64,000 bases of DNA from Hedera helix (Eukaryota; Streptophyta; Magnoliopsida; Apiales; Araliaceae): positions 77,001 through 141,000 of the forward strand of contig OX359266.1 in NCBI GenBank assembly GCA_947179155.2. The letters are read 5' to 3'. A program made the translations under genes and the position numbers. The notes below the pieces were generated by a model. It saw only the letters and a list, made by a program, of their open reading frames with translations. It was not told where the DNA came from and made no database searches. Below, one piece after another: positions 48,256 through 59,617 of the stretch (positions are counted from its first letter, which is position 1; each line of letters begins with the position of its first letter).

Positions 48256-49384
48256 TCATCCGTGTCGCCACCACATTAATCTTCTTGTTTTGTTTGTTAA
48301 TTCAGCAGTTCTGGCGAGCAACCTTCCATGAAGTCCCCGTACAACATCTAGAATGGCAGTAGATGTGGCGGGCGTGATAGGCTCATCCACTGGTTTAGAC
48401 TCGGGTGCATCAAACTGCAGATCGGGTTGAATAAGAAAGCCTTCACCCCGAGGATGGGGCACTACTGTCCCATACTTTGTACTTCGAAATGGTGTTGTGA
48501 TCAATCATTGCCATGGGCAGTTGAAGAACCTCATCTGCACCCTACTGAACTCCGGCCCGTCGGCACAAACTCGTAATAAACGAACCATGAGGTAAACCGC
48601 CAGATGTCATCCCCTTCAAAAACTTCAGAATGGACTCTTAAATAATCTTTCCCACATTAATATCGTAAATGTTTACGATCGCATTCAACAAAATCGCCCG
48701 ATCCTTGGTCACATCGTTTTGATGCCTAGTTGGCATCAAATTAGCGCAGATGAAACTATACCAAGCCTTCCCATAGCAACTAAGAGTAGTGTGGGGAAAG
48801 CTTACTTCTTCGGAAGTCCCTGCCGTAATGTCCACTCAGTGTTTGGCTTGCACAAACTGAGAATTACATTGGTCAGACCGATATCACACTCACTATACTC
48901 ATTATCGCCCTCGTAGTGAGGCAAAGTATAGTATGAGTTGATCGAGGAGCTGCTAAAAGACACTGATGTTCCGCGCACTTGGACGACATAATTTATCCGA
49001 TTCACAGCGTTAGCATAAAATTCCTTCACTATAGCTGGCCCCGGTTAGTTAGTCAAATGCACCCAATTTCATTGTGCAATCATCAAGCCATATCACCGTC
49101 AAGTTCCCCATCAGGTCACAGTCCTCTCTCACACACAAACGTCTTGCCGACAAGGACATTGTGATATTTATCCGATGCTTCCTCAGCAATAAACCGTGTA
49201 AGATCAAAATTATGTGCAGACCGAGAGTTGGAGCCTCGTTGTCGTTTCCCAAACCTGATTTCTTAATCCCACACCAAAGCAAGTAAAGCAATGCAAAAAC
49301 CAAACCATTGTTAAAGAAATTTGTCAAACAGGTAGTGTGCAAGGTGAATGAGTGTCCGAATGATACGATGAATATGTAGAACAC
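48256..49384 (-). pseudogene. Athila ORF3 (env-position) remnant, plant transposon protein domain
   Basis: Between integrase and the 3' LTR, minus frames carry phrases typical of the conserved plant transposon protein domain found in Athila elements: EFYANAVNRINYVVQVRG, YYTLPHYEGDNEYSE, CKPNTEWTLRQG, then CYGKAWYSFICANLMPTRHQ and VTKDRAILLNAIVNIYDINV. The frame shifts between 48802 and 48835 and is broken on both sides. Athila elements have an extra ORF here; a role as an envelope has been proposed but not shown. This copy is inactive. Confidence 0.65.
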
Positions 49385-50167
49385 AACCCAATCTCAGTGC
49401 AATCCAAACCCCAAAGAAGCACACACTCAATTAGCAATACTAAAGCAGCAACAAGTACCCCCAAACTTAATCCAAATCCAACCATAGAGTATTAAACTGT
49501 CTAACCTGACTGAAAACACAAGAGAATGGGCACTTACGTGATGTAGTCGATGGCCAAGGAGAACAATGACTTTTGTCGATGGGGTTTAGTGTGAAAATTA
49601 TAGTTGGGTGAAAATGAGTAATCTTACTCAGTTTTGGAATGAGGGTGAGAACTTTTAGAAGTGTGAGAGAGTTTAAAGGAGATTTCGAAGTTAAAAGGGA
49701 AACTAATGAGAGGAATTCGATTGGGCCGCGTTTATATTTTTTTTTTAAAATCTGTCATCGACGCGGCCGCGCCATAGTTCCTTCTCGTGGTGGCACGCCT
49801 CGTGCTGTTATCCCAGAGATTTTTAAATCGGGCTTGTGGCATGCTTCGCGCCGTATGCTGCATTGAAGTTGCGCACCTCACCTCGTTCTTTTAGAGATTT
49901 TAAAAATGGGCTAGCATACTAGCGTGCCCCACGCCATCATGGACAGGGTGCTGATATGCTGTATTTTTTTGTATCTAACATGTTTTATACCGCAGAGCCT
50001 AGAAAAGAATGACAAAGCATTAATGTAAGCATAAAAGAATCCCTAAGCTACTAATTAGAAAAGAACATAAGCTAGAAGTTTTGAAGAAAAAATAACGAAT
50101 ATAAACAATGGGTTGCCTCCCAACAAGCGCATTTGTTTAGTGTCGTTTGCTCGACATTGTCCTTTGC
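49385..50167. other. Athila spacer between integrase and ORF3
   Basis: No intact coding region. A third polypurine-tract-like motif (agtacccccaaactta) is at 49453-49468. GC-rich patches (gacgcggccgcgccatagtt near 49760) stand out. Confidence 0.4.
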
Positions 50168-51868
50168 TTAAGCTTGATAAACGGGATCTATCAATTCCAC
50201 GAGCTCGATGTCCTCCACTTGATATCCTTCATAGAACAGTTTAAGCCTATGACCATTCACTTTGAATATTCTTCCCATGCGTAGGTGGTGAATCTCTATC
50301 GCACCATGAGAGCAAATATTAACAATCACAAAAGGCCCTTCCCACCAAGAACGCAACTTTCCTGGAAACAGTTTCAAGCGGGAGTTGTAAAAAAGAACTT
50401 TTTGACCAAGCACAAACGTTTTTCTTAAAATTTGCTTACCGTGAAATGCTCTTGTCTTTTCCTTGTACAATTTTGAGCTCTTATAAGCCTCATTGCATAA
50501 TTATTCCAACTCTTGTAACTGCAACTTTCTATGTTCTCCAGCTTCAGTCATGTGCATGATGCATTGTTCAATCGCCCAGAAAGCCTTATGTTCTAGCTGT
50601 ACGGGTAGATGACATGGTTTCCCGAAGACGATCCTATATGGTGACATGCCGATAGGAGTTTTATTTGTTGTTCGATAAGCCTATAATACATCTTCTAATT
50701 TTAGACTCCAATCTTTCCTGTTATGTTGAATTGCTTTCTCTAAAACGGACTTAACCTCATGATTAGAGACATCTGCTTGGCCATTGCTCTGTGGATAGTA
50801 AGTCGTAGAAACTCTGTGTATGACATTGTATGTCTTGCACAGCGCTGCTAGTGTCTTATTACAAAAGTACGTTCCTTTATCGCTAATGATAGCCCTTAGA
50901 GTCCCAAACCTGACAAATATGTTAGATTTGACAAAATCTACAACAACTTTAGAATCGTCAGTCTTTGTGGCTTTAGCCTCTACCCATTTAGAAACATAGT
51001 AAACAGCCAGAAGAATGTAAACATTACCATAAAAAACAGGAAATGGTCCCATAAAATCAATGCCCTAAACATTGAAAATTTCAACAATCAAAATAGGGTT
51101 TTTTGCATTTGATTTTGACTTTATATATTTTCTATTTTTTGTCAATTGGCACACGACTTACAAAATAAATAAGAGTCTTTAAAAATACTAGGCCAAAAGA
51201 AACCACATTCTAAAATCTTATGAGATGTTCGTTTAGGTCCAAAATGACCTCCACAAGCATAAGAATGACATAAAGTTAAAATAGACAAAAACTCAGAGTT
51301 AGGCACACGTCTTATAACTATCTGGTCAGCACAGAATTTCCACAAGTAGGGGTCATCCCATACATATCATTTTCATATCACTCTTAAGCTTCTCTTTCTG
51401 AATTTTTGAGAACTCACTAGGAATATAAGCGCTTACTACATAATTAACAATGTTTGCATACCAGGGTGCAACCATAGTAATGGAGAATAGATGCTCATCG
51501 GGAAAGGAATCTTACAATGAAAGTGCGTCATCCTCTTTGATCAGTCTGCTGAAGTGATCTGCCACCAAATTGTCAGCTCATTTCTTGTCTTTTATTTCCA
51601 AGTCAAATTCTTGGAGCAACAAGATCCATCTTATAATCCTAGGTTTTGAATCCTTCTTTGTCAATAGATACCTGAGAGCAACATGGTCAGAATAAACTAT
51701 TACTTTAGTACCAAGAAGATAAAATCTAAATTTGTCTAAAGCAAAAACAACAGATAATAATTCTTTTTTCGCTGTGGAATAGTTAATCTGAGCAGCATTC
51801 AATGTCTGAGAAGCATAATAGATGGCATGCACGGCTTTGTCAACTCGTTGGCCCAAAACAACCCCTAC
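50168..51868 (-). pseudogene. Athila pol remnant: RNase H, zinc-binding and integrase domains
   Basis: From right to left on the minus strand: RNase H (51868-51578, LGQRVDKAVHAIYYASQTLN, YSDHVALRYLL), the integrase zinc-binding part (51345-51142, CGGHFGPKRTSHKI and CKSC), the integrase core (51060-50681, DFMGPFPVFYG, ISDKGTYF, NGQADVSN) and its C-terminal part (50470-50168, WWEGPFVIVNICSHGAIEIH). The wording is typical of Athila. Stops follow KDKK at about 51577 and precede GIDFMGPF. The third catalytic acidic residue of the core, usually Glu in NGQAE, is Asp here. The frame is cut at 51868 by the Tekay insertion and resumes at 62484. Confidence 0.85.
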
Positions 51869-54773
51869 TGTGACGCCCCCAAATCTGGGCCCACACAGCC
51901 CAAACTTGAGTCGTCAAAAGACTACAACAAAATTATTACAACAAAGCACAACGTACAACAATACAGTGTATAATAATACACAACTAAGTCTTCACTATTA
52001 TTGCCACACTATTTTACAAAACGTGAAGACTATGATAACTATTCCTCGGACCCTCACTCCATTCCCCGGCTAGACCCTGTTATGTTTTCATCTCCTGTTG
52101 AAAAACAATGGAACAAAAGAAAGGGTGAGCTCAAATAGCCCAGTAAAGAATATCATGACTAAGCTAATGACGAATAAATTATCATTAGTCTTCAACAGTT
52201 GAGTTCTTGATAGAATACAATAGACTACAAGGTTTATATCAAAAACTGCAGTTAAATTCTTAAACAACGTTCAGATCAATAATAACAGCGGAATGAGTAA
52301 TCTATTAGAAGAATAATGCAGACTATAATGTCCACTCGGTTCTCTTTTTAGGAAAAACATCATCAACTTTTATCATCTGAAATATCATTAGTTAAGATAA
52401 TACAAATTCACAGTTCCTGATCATAATCATGCAGATCAACAGTTCATCTTTGCACTACGGGCCAAAGAGAACATTCACCATGTGCCATAAAAGACACCGA
52501 ACAGATGTATCGCCTTTAACCTATTATATTGCCTTTAACCTATCATCTATTCAACAAATATATCACATCTGTGCCCCCGGCCACAGATATTCACAACAGC
52601 TTGATTTTTGGATGATTAGAATGATATAAATGATGAACAGAAGAAATAGGATAACAATAAGTATCGGAAGTTTACTTTGTACAGATTCAAATAATGTCCA
52701 AATTGTCAACATGATGTGGAGTGAAATTTAAAAATGATATTCAAGATCCACAGTTCAGAATAACGGTTACAATTCAATAGAAAAGGTTCACGTAAATAGG
52801 AAAGTTCAGTTGAAATAATGAAGTTCAACTATTATGGAACATATAATATTTTCAGGAATTATAGAAGCAATAATTCCATAATAAATTTCGATTTAGGAGT
52901 ATGAAAGAAAATAATATCCCTTACCGTAGCAGGTTTGATTAACAAAAGGTGAAGGAAATTAATACAAAGGGTTATTCACCAACAGGCGGCAATCCGCTCC
53001 GTAAGGTTATTCCCACAATTTAATAGAATTTGAGTACAAAGAGTTATTCACCAAACAGGCGGCAATCCGCTCCGTAAGGTTATTCCCACAATTTAATAGA
53101 ATTTGAGTACAAAGAGTTATTCACCAAACAGGTGGCAATCCGCTCCGTAAGGTTATTCCCACAATTTAATAGAATTTGAGTACAAAGAGTTATTCACCAA
53201 ACAGGCGGCAATCCGCTCCGTAAGGTTATTCTCAGAGATTAATAATGAATGAATACGAAAGGTTATTCACCAACAGGCGGCAATCCGCTCCGTAAGGTTA
53301 TTCCCACAATTTAATACATGGAAATAAAAGGCACGTCTTATGAGTAAGGAAGAAACAATATTATTATCGAGAATCAAATAATGATAATCCCTTACCATAG
53401 TATGTTTGAATAATGGAAGATGAAAAAGATGGTATCCCTTACCTCAACACGTGACTGGATATTGATTTAAATGAGGTTGATTAGCTTGAACAGTACACGT
53501 ATACTTATAGATCTTCACAAATACTCAAGATGACTTAAGCACACTTAGAGAGAACTTTCACAAGAAGTATTTAGAGAGAGAAAGAAAGAACAAGTAAGGA
53601 AGTTTATGAAAAATCCTTAAGTTAAGGCTTCTATTTATAGCCAAAAATCTTATCATTCATTTAATCTAAACCATTCATTTAAAGATCATCTTTTAATCTA
53701 CACCATCCATTTCAAATATTATATTATCTTTAATCTACACCATTCATTTCATATCACTTAATAATCACCTAACTTTATATTATAAACAAATCAATTTAAT
53801 TATTCAACAATAATTCACACTTTAATCTACACCATTCATTTCATATCACCTAATAATCACCTAACTTTATATTATAAACAAATCAATTCAATTATTCAAC
53901 AATAATTCACACTTTAATCTACACCATTCATTTCATATCACCTAATAATCACCTAACTTTATATTATAAACAAATAACTTTATCAATTCAATTATTATGA
54001 CTAATTGTTATAAATACAGTATAGTTAGCTCTTAGATATCAAGTCAATAAATTAATGAAATACAACTGTTTAAATAACATCATAATAGAGATAACAATAA
54101 TGTAAAATAAAGCATACGTTACTGTGTAATGACAATTATTGATTCAATAATGTGAATTACTGTGCATATGTTACTGTGACAATTATTAGGTTCAATAATT
54201 TTAAAAACAGTGCAACAACAATTATTGAATCAATGATATAAAATACAGTGTAATGACAATTATTAAATCAATAATGCAAAATACTGTGTAACAACAATTA
54301 TTGAATTGATAATATAAAATATTATGCAGTGACAATTATCGATGAAATGATGCGTAACAGTTACGGTGTCAATTATCAGACCAATAATATGAGACACTAT
54401 GCAATACCGTGTGTTACTGTAGAGTACCGTGTGCTACAGAAAATACCATAAACTACCGTATGCTACTATTCTTTTATCACCGGTATTTTAACAGTTCCGT
54501 TGACTATTTTTATTTAAAAAGGTTACTTCTGTCGTTTTCTATATCCGACAAATATTCCGTTGTGGGGTCCACCAATAATTTATTATTTTGGCGCCGTCGT
54601 ACGGCACGGACCAAACGAATATTCCCCGACAAAGCGAATATTGTCCGACAAAATAAAATTTGCACATAACATCCTTAACTTTCAATTTTGTTAATTTAAC
54701 CACTTACTGTTTCAAAAAAAATATATATGAAGAAAAATTAAATTTTGTATTTCATAAAATTCGGGGTCTTACA
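51869..54773 (-). mobile_element. 3' LTR of the Tekay element (2905 bases)
   Basis: On the minus strand TGTAAGACCCCG to GGGGGCGTCACA. It has five copies of the 73-base repeat containing caggcggcaatccgctccgt (52980-53300), including one variant unit with ctcagagattaataatgaat. TATA box as ctatttatag (53630-53639). Tandem units of 90-100 bases around ctacaccattcatttcatat lie at 53690-53990. The last coding bases and stop of gag-pol overlap its start. Confidence 0.93.
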
Positions 54774-57700
54774 ACCTCCCCTCCTTATGAAATTTCGTCC
54801 CCGAAATTGACGTACCTGACATATCGAAGAGGTAAGGATACTTAGATTTCATCTCAGATTCTAGCTCCCAGGTCATTTCCTCAGTATCTTGGTTCCTCCA
54901 TAAAACCTTAACTTGAGGTATAACCTTTGAGCGTAGGATCTGCTCCTTCTTATCTAGGATCTTAACAGGTACCTCCTCGTATGTTAAATCCTCTGCTATA
55001 ACGTCTGGTTCTAACTCAATGACGTGGTTTGGGTCCTTCACATATTTACGTAACATAGATATGTGAAAAACGTTATGGATGCGAGACATATTTGGTGGTA
55101 GGGCTAGTCTGTAGGCTACGGTTCCTATTCGATCGAGGATTTCAAATGGGCCAATAAATCGAGGGTTGAGCTTTCCTCTCTTTCCGAATCTCGTAACCCC
55201 TTTCCATGGAGAAACACGTAAGAATACATGATCTCCGACGTTGAAACTTTCGTCTCTCCGATGAAGATCAGCATAACTCTTTTGTCGTTCTTGTGCGGTC
55301 TGTATTCGTTGTCGGATCATTTGGATCTTTTCGGTCGTCAAGCGTACCAACTCGGGTCCCAACAATTTTGCTTCTCCTACCTCATTCCAACATATTGGAG
55401 AGCGACACTTCCTTCCATACAAAGCCTCGAATGGAGCCATGCCTATGCTTGCTTGGTAACTGTTGTTGTAAGAAAATTCCACCAATGGCAAGTACTTATC
55501 CCAACTTCCTTTGAAGTCTAATACATAAAGTCTCAAAAGATCTTCGAGGGTCTGGATCGTCCTTTCCGATTGTCCGTCCGTTTGAGGATGGTATGCAGAA
55601 CTAAAACGTAGTTCAGTGCCCATAGCTTTTTGTAGACTGATCCAAAAGCGTAAAGTGAATCTAGGATCTCGATCAGAAACTATGGAAACTGGCATGCCAT
55701 GCAATCTCACGATCTCATTTATGTACATACCGGCAAGACGTTCAAGTGAAAAGTTTTCTCGTATAGGCAAGAAATGAGCAGATTTGGTCAATCTATCTAC
55801 GATCACCCAAATTGCATCTAAGCCTTGAGAAACTTTTGGAAGACCCGTCACGAAGTCCATATTGATGTGTTCCCACTTCCATTCGGGAACTTCAAGTGAT
55901 TGTAATGGACCTTTAGGAACTTGATGCTCTGCCTTGACACGTTGACAAGTTAGGCACCTTGAGATAAACTCCGCAATCTCTCTTTTCATATTGTTCCACC
56001 AAAATGTATGTCGAAGATCTCGATACATCTTGGTACCTCCTGGGTGGATTGCAAACGGCGTGTTGTGTGCCTCCATCATGATTTTATGCTTTAATTCAGG
56101 ATCGTTAGGAACACAGAGTCGAGAGTTGACTCGAAGTATTCCTTTCTCGTCGATTCTTGCTTCGGGAATGGCACCTTCTTGTACTTTCTTTATCATGTTT
56201 ATCAGTTCCGGATCGGTAGCTTGAGCAGCTTTAATTTTATCGATTAAAGTTGGTTCTACTCGCACGTGAGCAATCTTCGAGTGGGTCCCTGGTGTCTTTA
56301 GCTCTATCTCCATCTTTTGCAAGTCGTACAAAATACACTTTTGTGTTGTCAGCAGTGCACTTGTACTTGCATAATATTTTCTGCTCAAAACGTCAGCTAC
56401 AACGTTCGCCTTTCCCGGGTGATACTGGATTGTGTGGTCATAATCCTTTAACAGCTCAAGCCAACGTCGTTGTCGCATGTTGAGTTCCTTCTGGGTGAAG
56501 AAATACTTGAGACTTTTATGATCCGTATAGATATCCACTTTTTCTCCGTACAAGTAGTGTCTCCAGATCTTCAACGCGAAAACGACTGCTGCCAACTCTA
56601 GATCATGAGTAGGATAATTTTTCTCATAATCTTTGAGTTGTCGAGAGGCGTAGGCTATAACCTTTCCATGTTGCATAAGGACACAGCCTAGACCTTTGCC
56701 AGAAGCATCGCTGTAGATAACAAATTCTCCTGATCCTGATGGTATGGTCAGAACAGGAGCTGAAACCAGTCTCTTCTTGAGTTCTTGGAAACTTTTCTCG
56801 CATTCCTCGCTCCATATGAATTTTGTGCTTTTCCGAGTAAGCTGCGTTAATGGAGTGGCGATTCGAGAAAATCCTTCTACGAATCTCCGATAATAACCAG
56901 CTAGACCCAGAAAACTTCGGACTTCGGTTACTGTTTTGGGTTGTTCCCAATTTAGTACCGTTTCAATCTTCGCAGGATCGACTGATATTCCTTGACTAGA
57001 AATCACATGCCCAAGAAACGCGACCTCCTCAAGCCAGAACTCACATTTCTTCAACTTGGCATATAATTTGTTTTCACGGAGCTTTTGTAGTATCAATCTC
57101 AGGTGTTGTTCATGATCCTCGCGACTCTTGGAGTATATGAGGATGTCATCAATAAAGACAACCACAAAATGATCCAAATGTTCCTTGAATATCCGGTTCA
57201 TCATGTCCATGAAAGCTGCAGGAGCATTAGTTAGTCCAAAAGGCATGACTAAGAACTCATAATGCCCATAACGAGTTCTGAAAGCAGTCTTTGGAATGTC
57301 CTCAGCTTTAACCTTTAACTGATGATATCCAGAACGGAGATCAATCTTTGAGAAATGTTGAGCGCCTTGCAATTGATCAAACATGTCATCAATCCGAGGT
57401 AACGGGTACCTGTTCTTGATGGTGACATGGTTCAATTCTCGGTAGTCAATGCACAATCTCATACTCCCGTCTTTCTTCTTCACAAATAGAACAGGAGCAC
57501 CCCAAGGTGATGCACTCGGACGAATGAAACCGGTATCCAACAATTCCTGTAGTTGGACTTTTAACTCTTGAAGTTCAATGGGAGCCATTCGGTAGGGAGC
57601 TTTGGAAATGGGCTTGGTACCGGGTTCAAGATCAATATAAAAATCAATTTCACGGTTTGGGGGTAAGCCAGGAAGTTCTTCAGGAAAAACGTCAGGAAAC

Positions 57701-59415
57701 TCATTAACAATGGGAATATCATTTAAGTTTGACGTATTTTTGTTCAAATCAGTGACATGAGCTAAAAAGGCTTGACATCCGTTTTTCAATAAACGAATGG
57801 CTTTATGGCTAGAAATAACAGTTATAGATTTCAATGGTTTAGTTGCTTGAATTTGCATGACAGGTTGATTAGGAATATGAAAACTAATAATCTTATGAAA
57901 ACAATCAATTTTAGCATGATGGGTAGTCAACCAATCAATTCCTAAAATCACATCAAATTCATGCATCTCCAAAGAAATAAGGTCAACAGGTAATGTGAGG
58001 TTGTTGATTTGAACTAGGCAAGATTTATAGACAGTAGATGTAATGGTCATTTCTCCTAATGGGGTTTCAACTGATAAGTCAAAGTCCAAATTTTCAGGAG
58101 TTAAGTTTAAACGCTGAGCACATGTAGGTGAGATAAAAGAATGGGTAGAGCCAGTATCTAACAAAGCGTAGACTTCACGAGAATTTATGAATAGCTTACC
58201 GGTTATCACCTCGTTCGAGTTTCGTGCCATTTGGGATGTCACAACAAAAGCTCTCCCTTGAACTACAGATTTTCCTTTATCCGCGCTAGATTTTGGTATC
58301 ATCATTGCAGCTGGACTTGATTTTGTGGCAGGACAAAACCGCGCAAGATGACCCTCTTTCCCACAACTGTAGCACTTTTTGGACTGCAGTGTACAGTTTG
58401 GGCTGATGTGACCTTCCTGACCACACCTATAGCATCTCACTGGTGGTCGATCTTCTCCCCTTGAAACTGGGGTCGGTGCTGGTGCTGGTACTGGTGCTGG
58501 TGCCCTTCCATAATTATTATGGAATCTCTTTCTTTTGAAATTGTTCCCACTGGATTCTCCTCTTCTGTTATTTGATGTGGAATTACCACCGAAGTGTTGG
58601 TTACCTACTCGATGGTTCTCGTTCCTGTGGTTGTTGTCATTCCTTTCTCTATGTTGCTCATTAACTCTTGGCTGCAATGTTTCATCTGTTTGCTCCACCC
58701 TTTGAGCCCTATCCACAACATCTGAATACAAACTAAATTTATGAGAGCTAAGTTGTTGACGAATTTTGAATCTCAAACCTCTTAGGAACATCCGACTCAT
58801 TCGTGCTTCGTCATCCACAAGATGGGTGGCAAAGCGAGATAACTCGGCAAACTTGGCTTCATATTGGGAGACTGTCATGTTTCCCTGCTCCAGCTTAATG
58901 AATTCCACCTCTTTCATATGGCGGATGCTTTCTGGAAAATACTTCTCGTTAAACAGTTCTTCGAATTCTGTCCAAGACATTTCGAGTGCTGAAGGTTGGA
59001 TACGTTTTACCGCTTCCCACCAATGGTCCGCCTCACCTCGTAACATAAAAGTGGCAAATGGCACCTTCTGATCATCAGCGCATTGTAAGACATCAAGTAT
59101 TTTTGTCGTCTGCTTCAGCCATGCCTCCGCTTTGAGTGGGTCAGGCTTCCCGTGGAATTCAGGTGGTCCCAATTCTTTAAATTGCTTGACAGTGACCATC
59201 CTCAAATTACCAGCGTTTCTACCGTTATTATTGACTGGATTTCCTCTTGCTTGATTCTGTATGAACTGCATGAAATTCCTAAAGAATCCATCGTTCATCA
59301 TGTTATCAGGAACATTATTTCCTGAGTTGGCAGGAGGATTGTTTGGGGCCTCTTGATTCTCGGCTACATTCGCTTCAGGCATTCCATAGTTAACCTCTTG
59401 ATTTCCAGATGCCAT
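54769..59415 (-). CDS. Tekay gag-pol polyprotein, 1548 residues, intact
   Basis: One uninterrupted frame from ATG at 59415. Gag domain about residues 90-245 with an Asn/Arg-rich linker; two CCHC zinc knuckles (328-341 and 348-361); aspartic protease LLDTGSTHSF (418-427); reverse transcriptase about 600-790 with FIDD at 754-757; RNase H about 898-1012 (YSDAS, TDHKSL); integrase with His1117, His1124, Cys1154, Cys1157 and the acidic triad Asp1187, Asp1248, Glu1284; a GPF motif near 1422; and a chromodomain-like end about 1478-1531 (VPVKILDKKEQILRSK, VLWRN). Such chromodomains are thought to guide insertion to chromatin. Gag and pol share one frame, as in this clade. The stop codon lies inside the 3' LTR. 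No key residue looks lost, so the protein may be functional. Confidence 0.95.
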   Translation of the reverse strand: MASGNQEVNYGMPEANVAENQEAPNNPPANSGNNVPDNMMNDGFFRNFMQFIQNQARGNPVNNNGRNAGNLRMVTVKQFKELGPPEFHGKPDPLKAEAWLKQTTKILDVLQCADDQKVPFATFMLRGEADHWWEAVKRIQPSALEMSWTEFEELFNEKYFPESIRHMKEVEFIKLEQGNMTVSQYEAKFAELSRFATHLVDDEARMSRMFLRGLRFKIRQQLSSHKFSLYSDVVDRAQRVEQTDETLQPRVNEQHRERNDNNHRNENHRVGNQHFGGNSTSNNRRGESSGNNFKRKRFHNNYGRAPAPVPAPAPTPVSRGEDRPPVRCYRCGQEGHISPNCTLQSKKCYSCGKEGHLARFCPATKSSPAAMMIPKSSADKGKSVVQGRAFVVTSQMARNSNEVITGKLFINSREVYALLDTGSTHSFISPTCAQRLNLTPENLDFDLSVETPLGEMTITSTVYKSCLVQINNLTLPVDLISLEMHEFDVILGIDWLTTHHAKIDCFHKIISFHIPNQPVMQIQATKPLKSITVISSHKAIRLLKNGCQAFLAHVTDLNKNTSNLNDIPIVNEFPDVFPEELPGLPPNREIDFYIDLEPGTKPISKAPYRMAPIELQELKVQLQELLDTGFIRPSASPWGAPVLFVKKKDGSMRLCIDYRELNHVTIKNRYPLPRIDDMFDQLQGAQHFSKIDLRSGYHQLKVKAEDIPKTAFRTRYGHYEFLVMPFGLTNAPAAFMDMMNRIFKEHLDHFVVVFIDDILIYSKSREDHEQHLRLILQKLRENKLYAKLKKCEFWLEEVAFLGHVISSQGISVDPAKIETVLNWEQPKTVTEVRSFLGLAGYYRRFVEGFSRIATPLTQLTRKSTKFIWSEECEKSFQELKKRLVSAPVLTIPSGSGEFVIYSDASGKGLGCVLMQHGKVIAYASRQLKDYEKNYPTHDLELAAVVFALKIWRHYLYGEKVDIYTDHKSLKYFFTQKELNMRQRRWLELLKDYDHTIQYHPGKANVVADVLSRKYYASTSALLTTQKCILYDLQKMEIELKTPGTHSKIAHVRVEPTLIDKIKAAQATDPELINMIKKVQEGAIPEARIDEKGILRVNSRLCVPNDPELKHKIMMEAHNTPFAIHPGGTKMYRDLRHTFWWNNMKREIAEFISRCLTCQRVKAEHQVPKGPLQSLEVPEWKWEHINMDFVTGLPKVSQGLDAIWVIVDRLTKSAHFLPIRENFSLERLAGMYINEIVRLHGMPVSIVSDRDPRFTLRFWISLQKAMGTELRFSSAYHPQTDGQSERTIQTLEDLLRLYVLDFKGSWDKYLPLVEFSYNNSYQASIGMAPFEALYGRKCRSPICWNEVGEAKLLGPELVRLTTEKIQMIRQRIQTAQERQKSYADLHRRDESFNVGDHVFLRVSPWKGVTRFGKRGKLNPRFIGPFEILDRIGTVAYRLALPPNMSRIHNVFHISMLRKYVKDPNHVIELEPDVIAEDLTYEEVPVKILDKKEQILRSKVIPQVKVLWRNQDTEEMTWELESEMKSKYPYLFDMSGTSISGTKFHKEGRL
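54774..54786 (-). promoter_or_regulatory. Tekay polypurine tract
   Basis: aaggaggggaggt on the minus strand directly abuts the 3' LTR and is the expected primer for plus-strand synthesis. It is also coding: it specifies Lys-Glu-Gly-Arg at the end of gag-pol. Confidence 0.85.
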
Positions 59416-59603
59416 ACTAAACTGTTGTCACAAAATAATTGTTAGTTCAAACAAATTGACTCATCTCTTCATGTTCCTACACTCAAATCGATTCATTAGA
59501 TAAAAAAAAATCTAATTTAGGTAGGACACACTAGTGATTGATTCTATTCGTCTCTCCCCTCCTAATTCTAACCCCAGATCTCCATTAAAGACCATATCCC
59601 TAA

Positions 59604-59617
59604 GCTCTGATGCCAAC
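59604..59617 (-). promoter_or_regulatory. Tekay primer-binding site (initiator Met tRNA)
   Basis: After the 5' LTR end (GTCACA) the minus strand reads gttggcatcagagc. This matches the site complementary to the 3' end of initiator methionine tRNA (tggtatcagagc) with one change, T to C. The leader to the ATG at 59415 is about 190 bases. Confidence 0.88.

Noticed and set aside
49049..49384. 111-codon minus-strand frame
   Set aside because: It lies in the Athila env-position region but does not carry the domain phrases; treated as part of the decayed ORF3 region.
55228..59071. Several short plus-strand frames within the Tekay coding region
   Set aside because: They are shadows of the intact minus-strand gag-pol frame.
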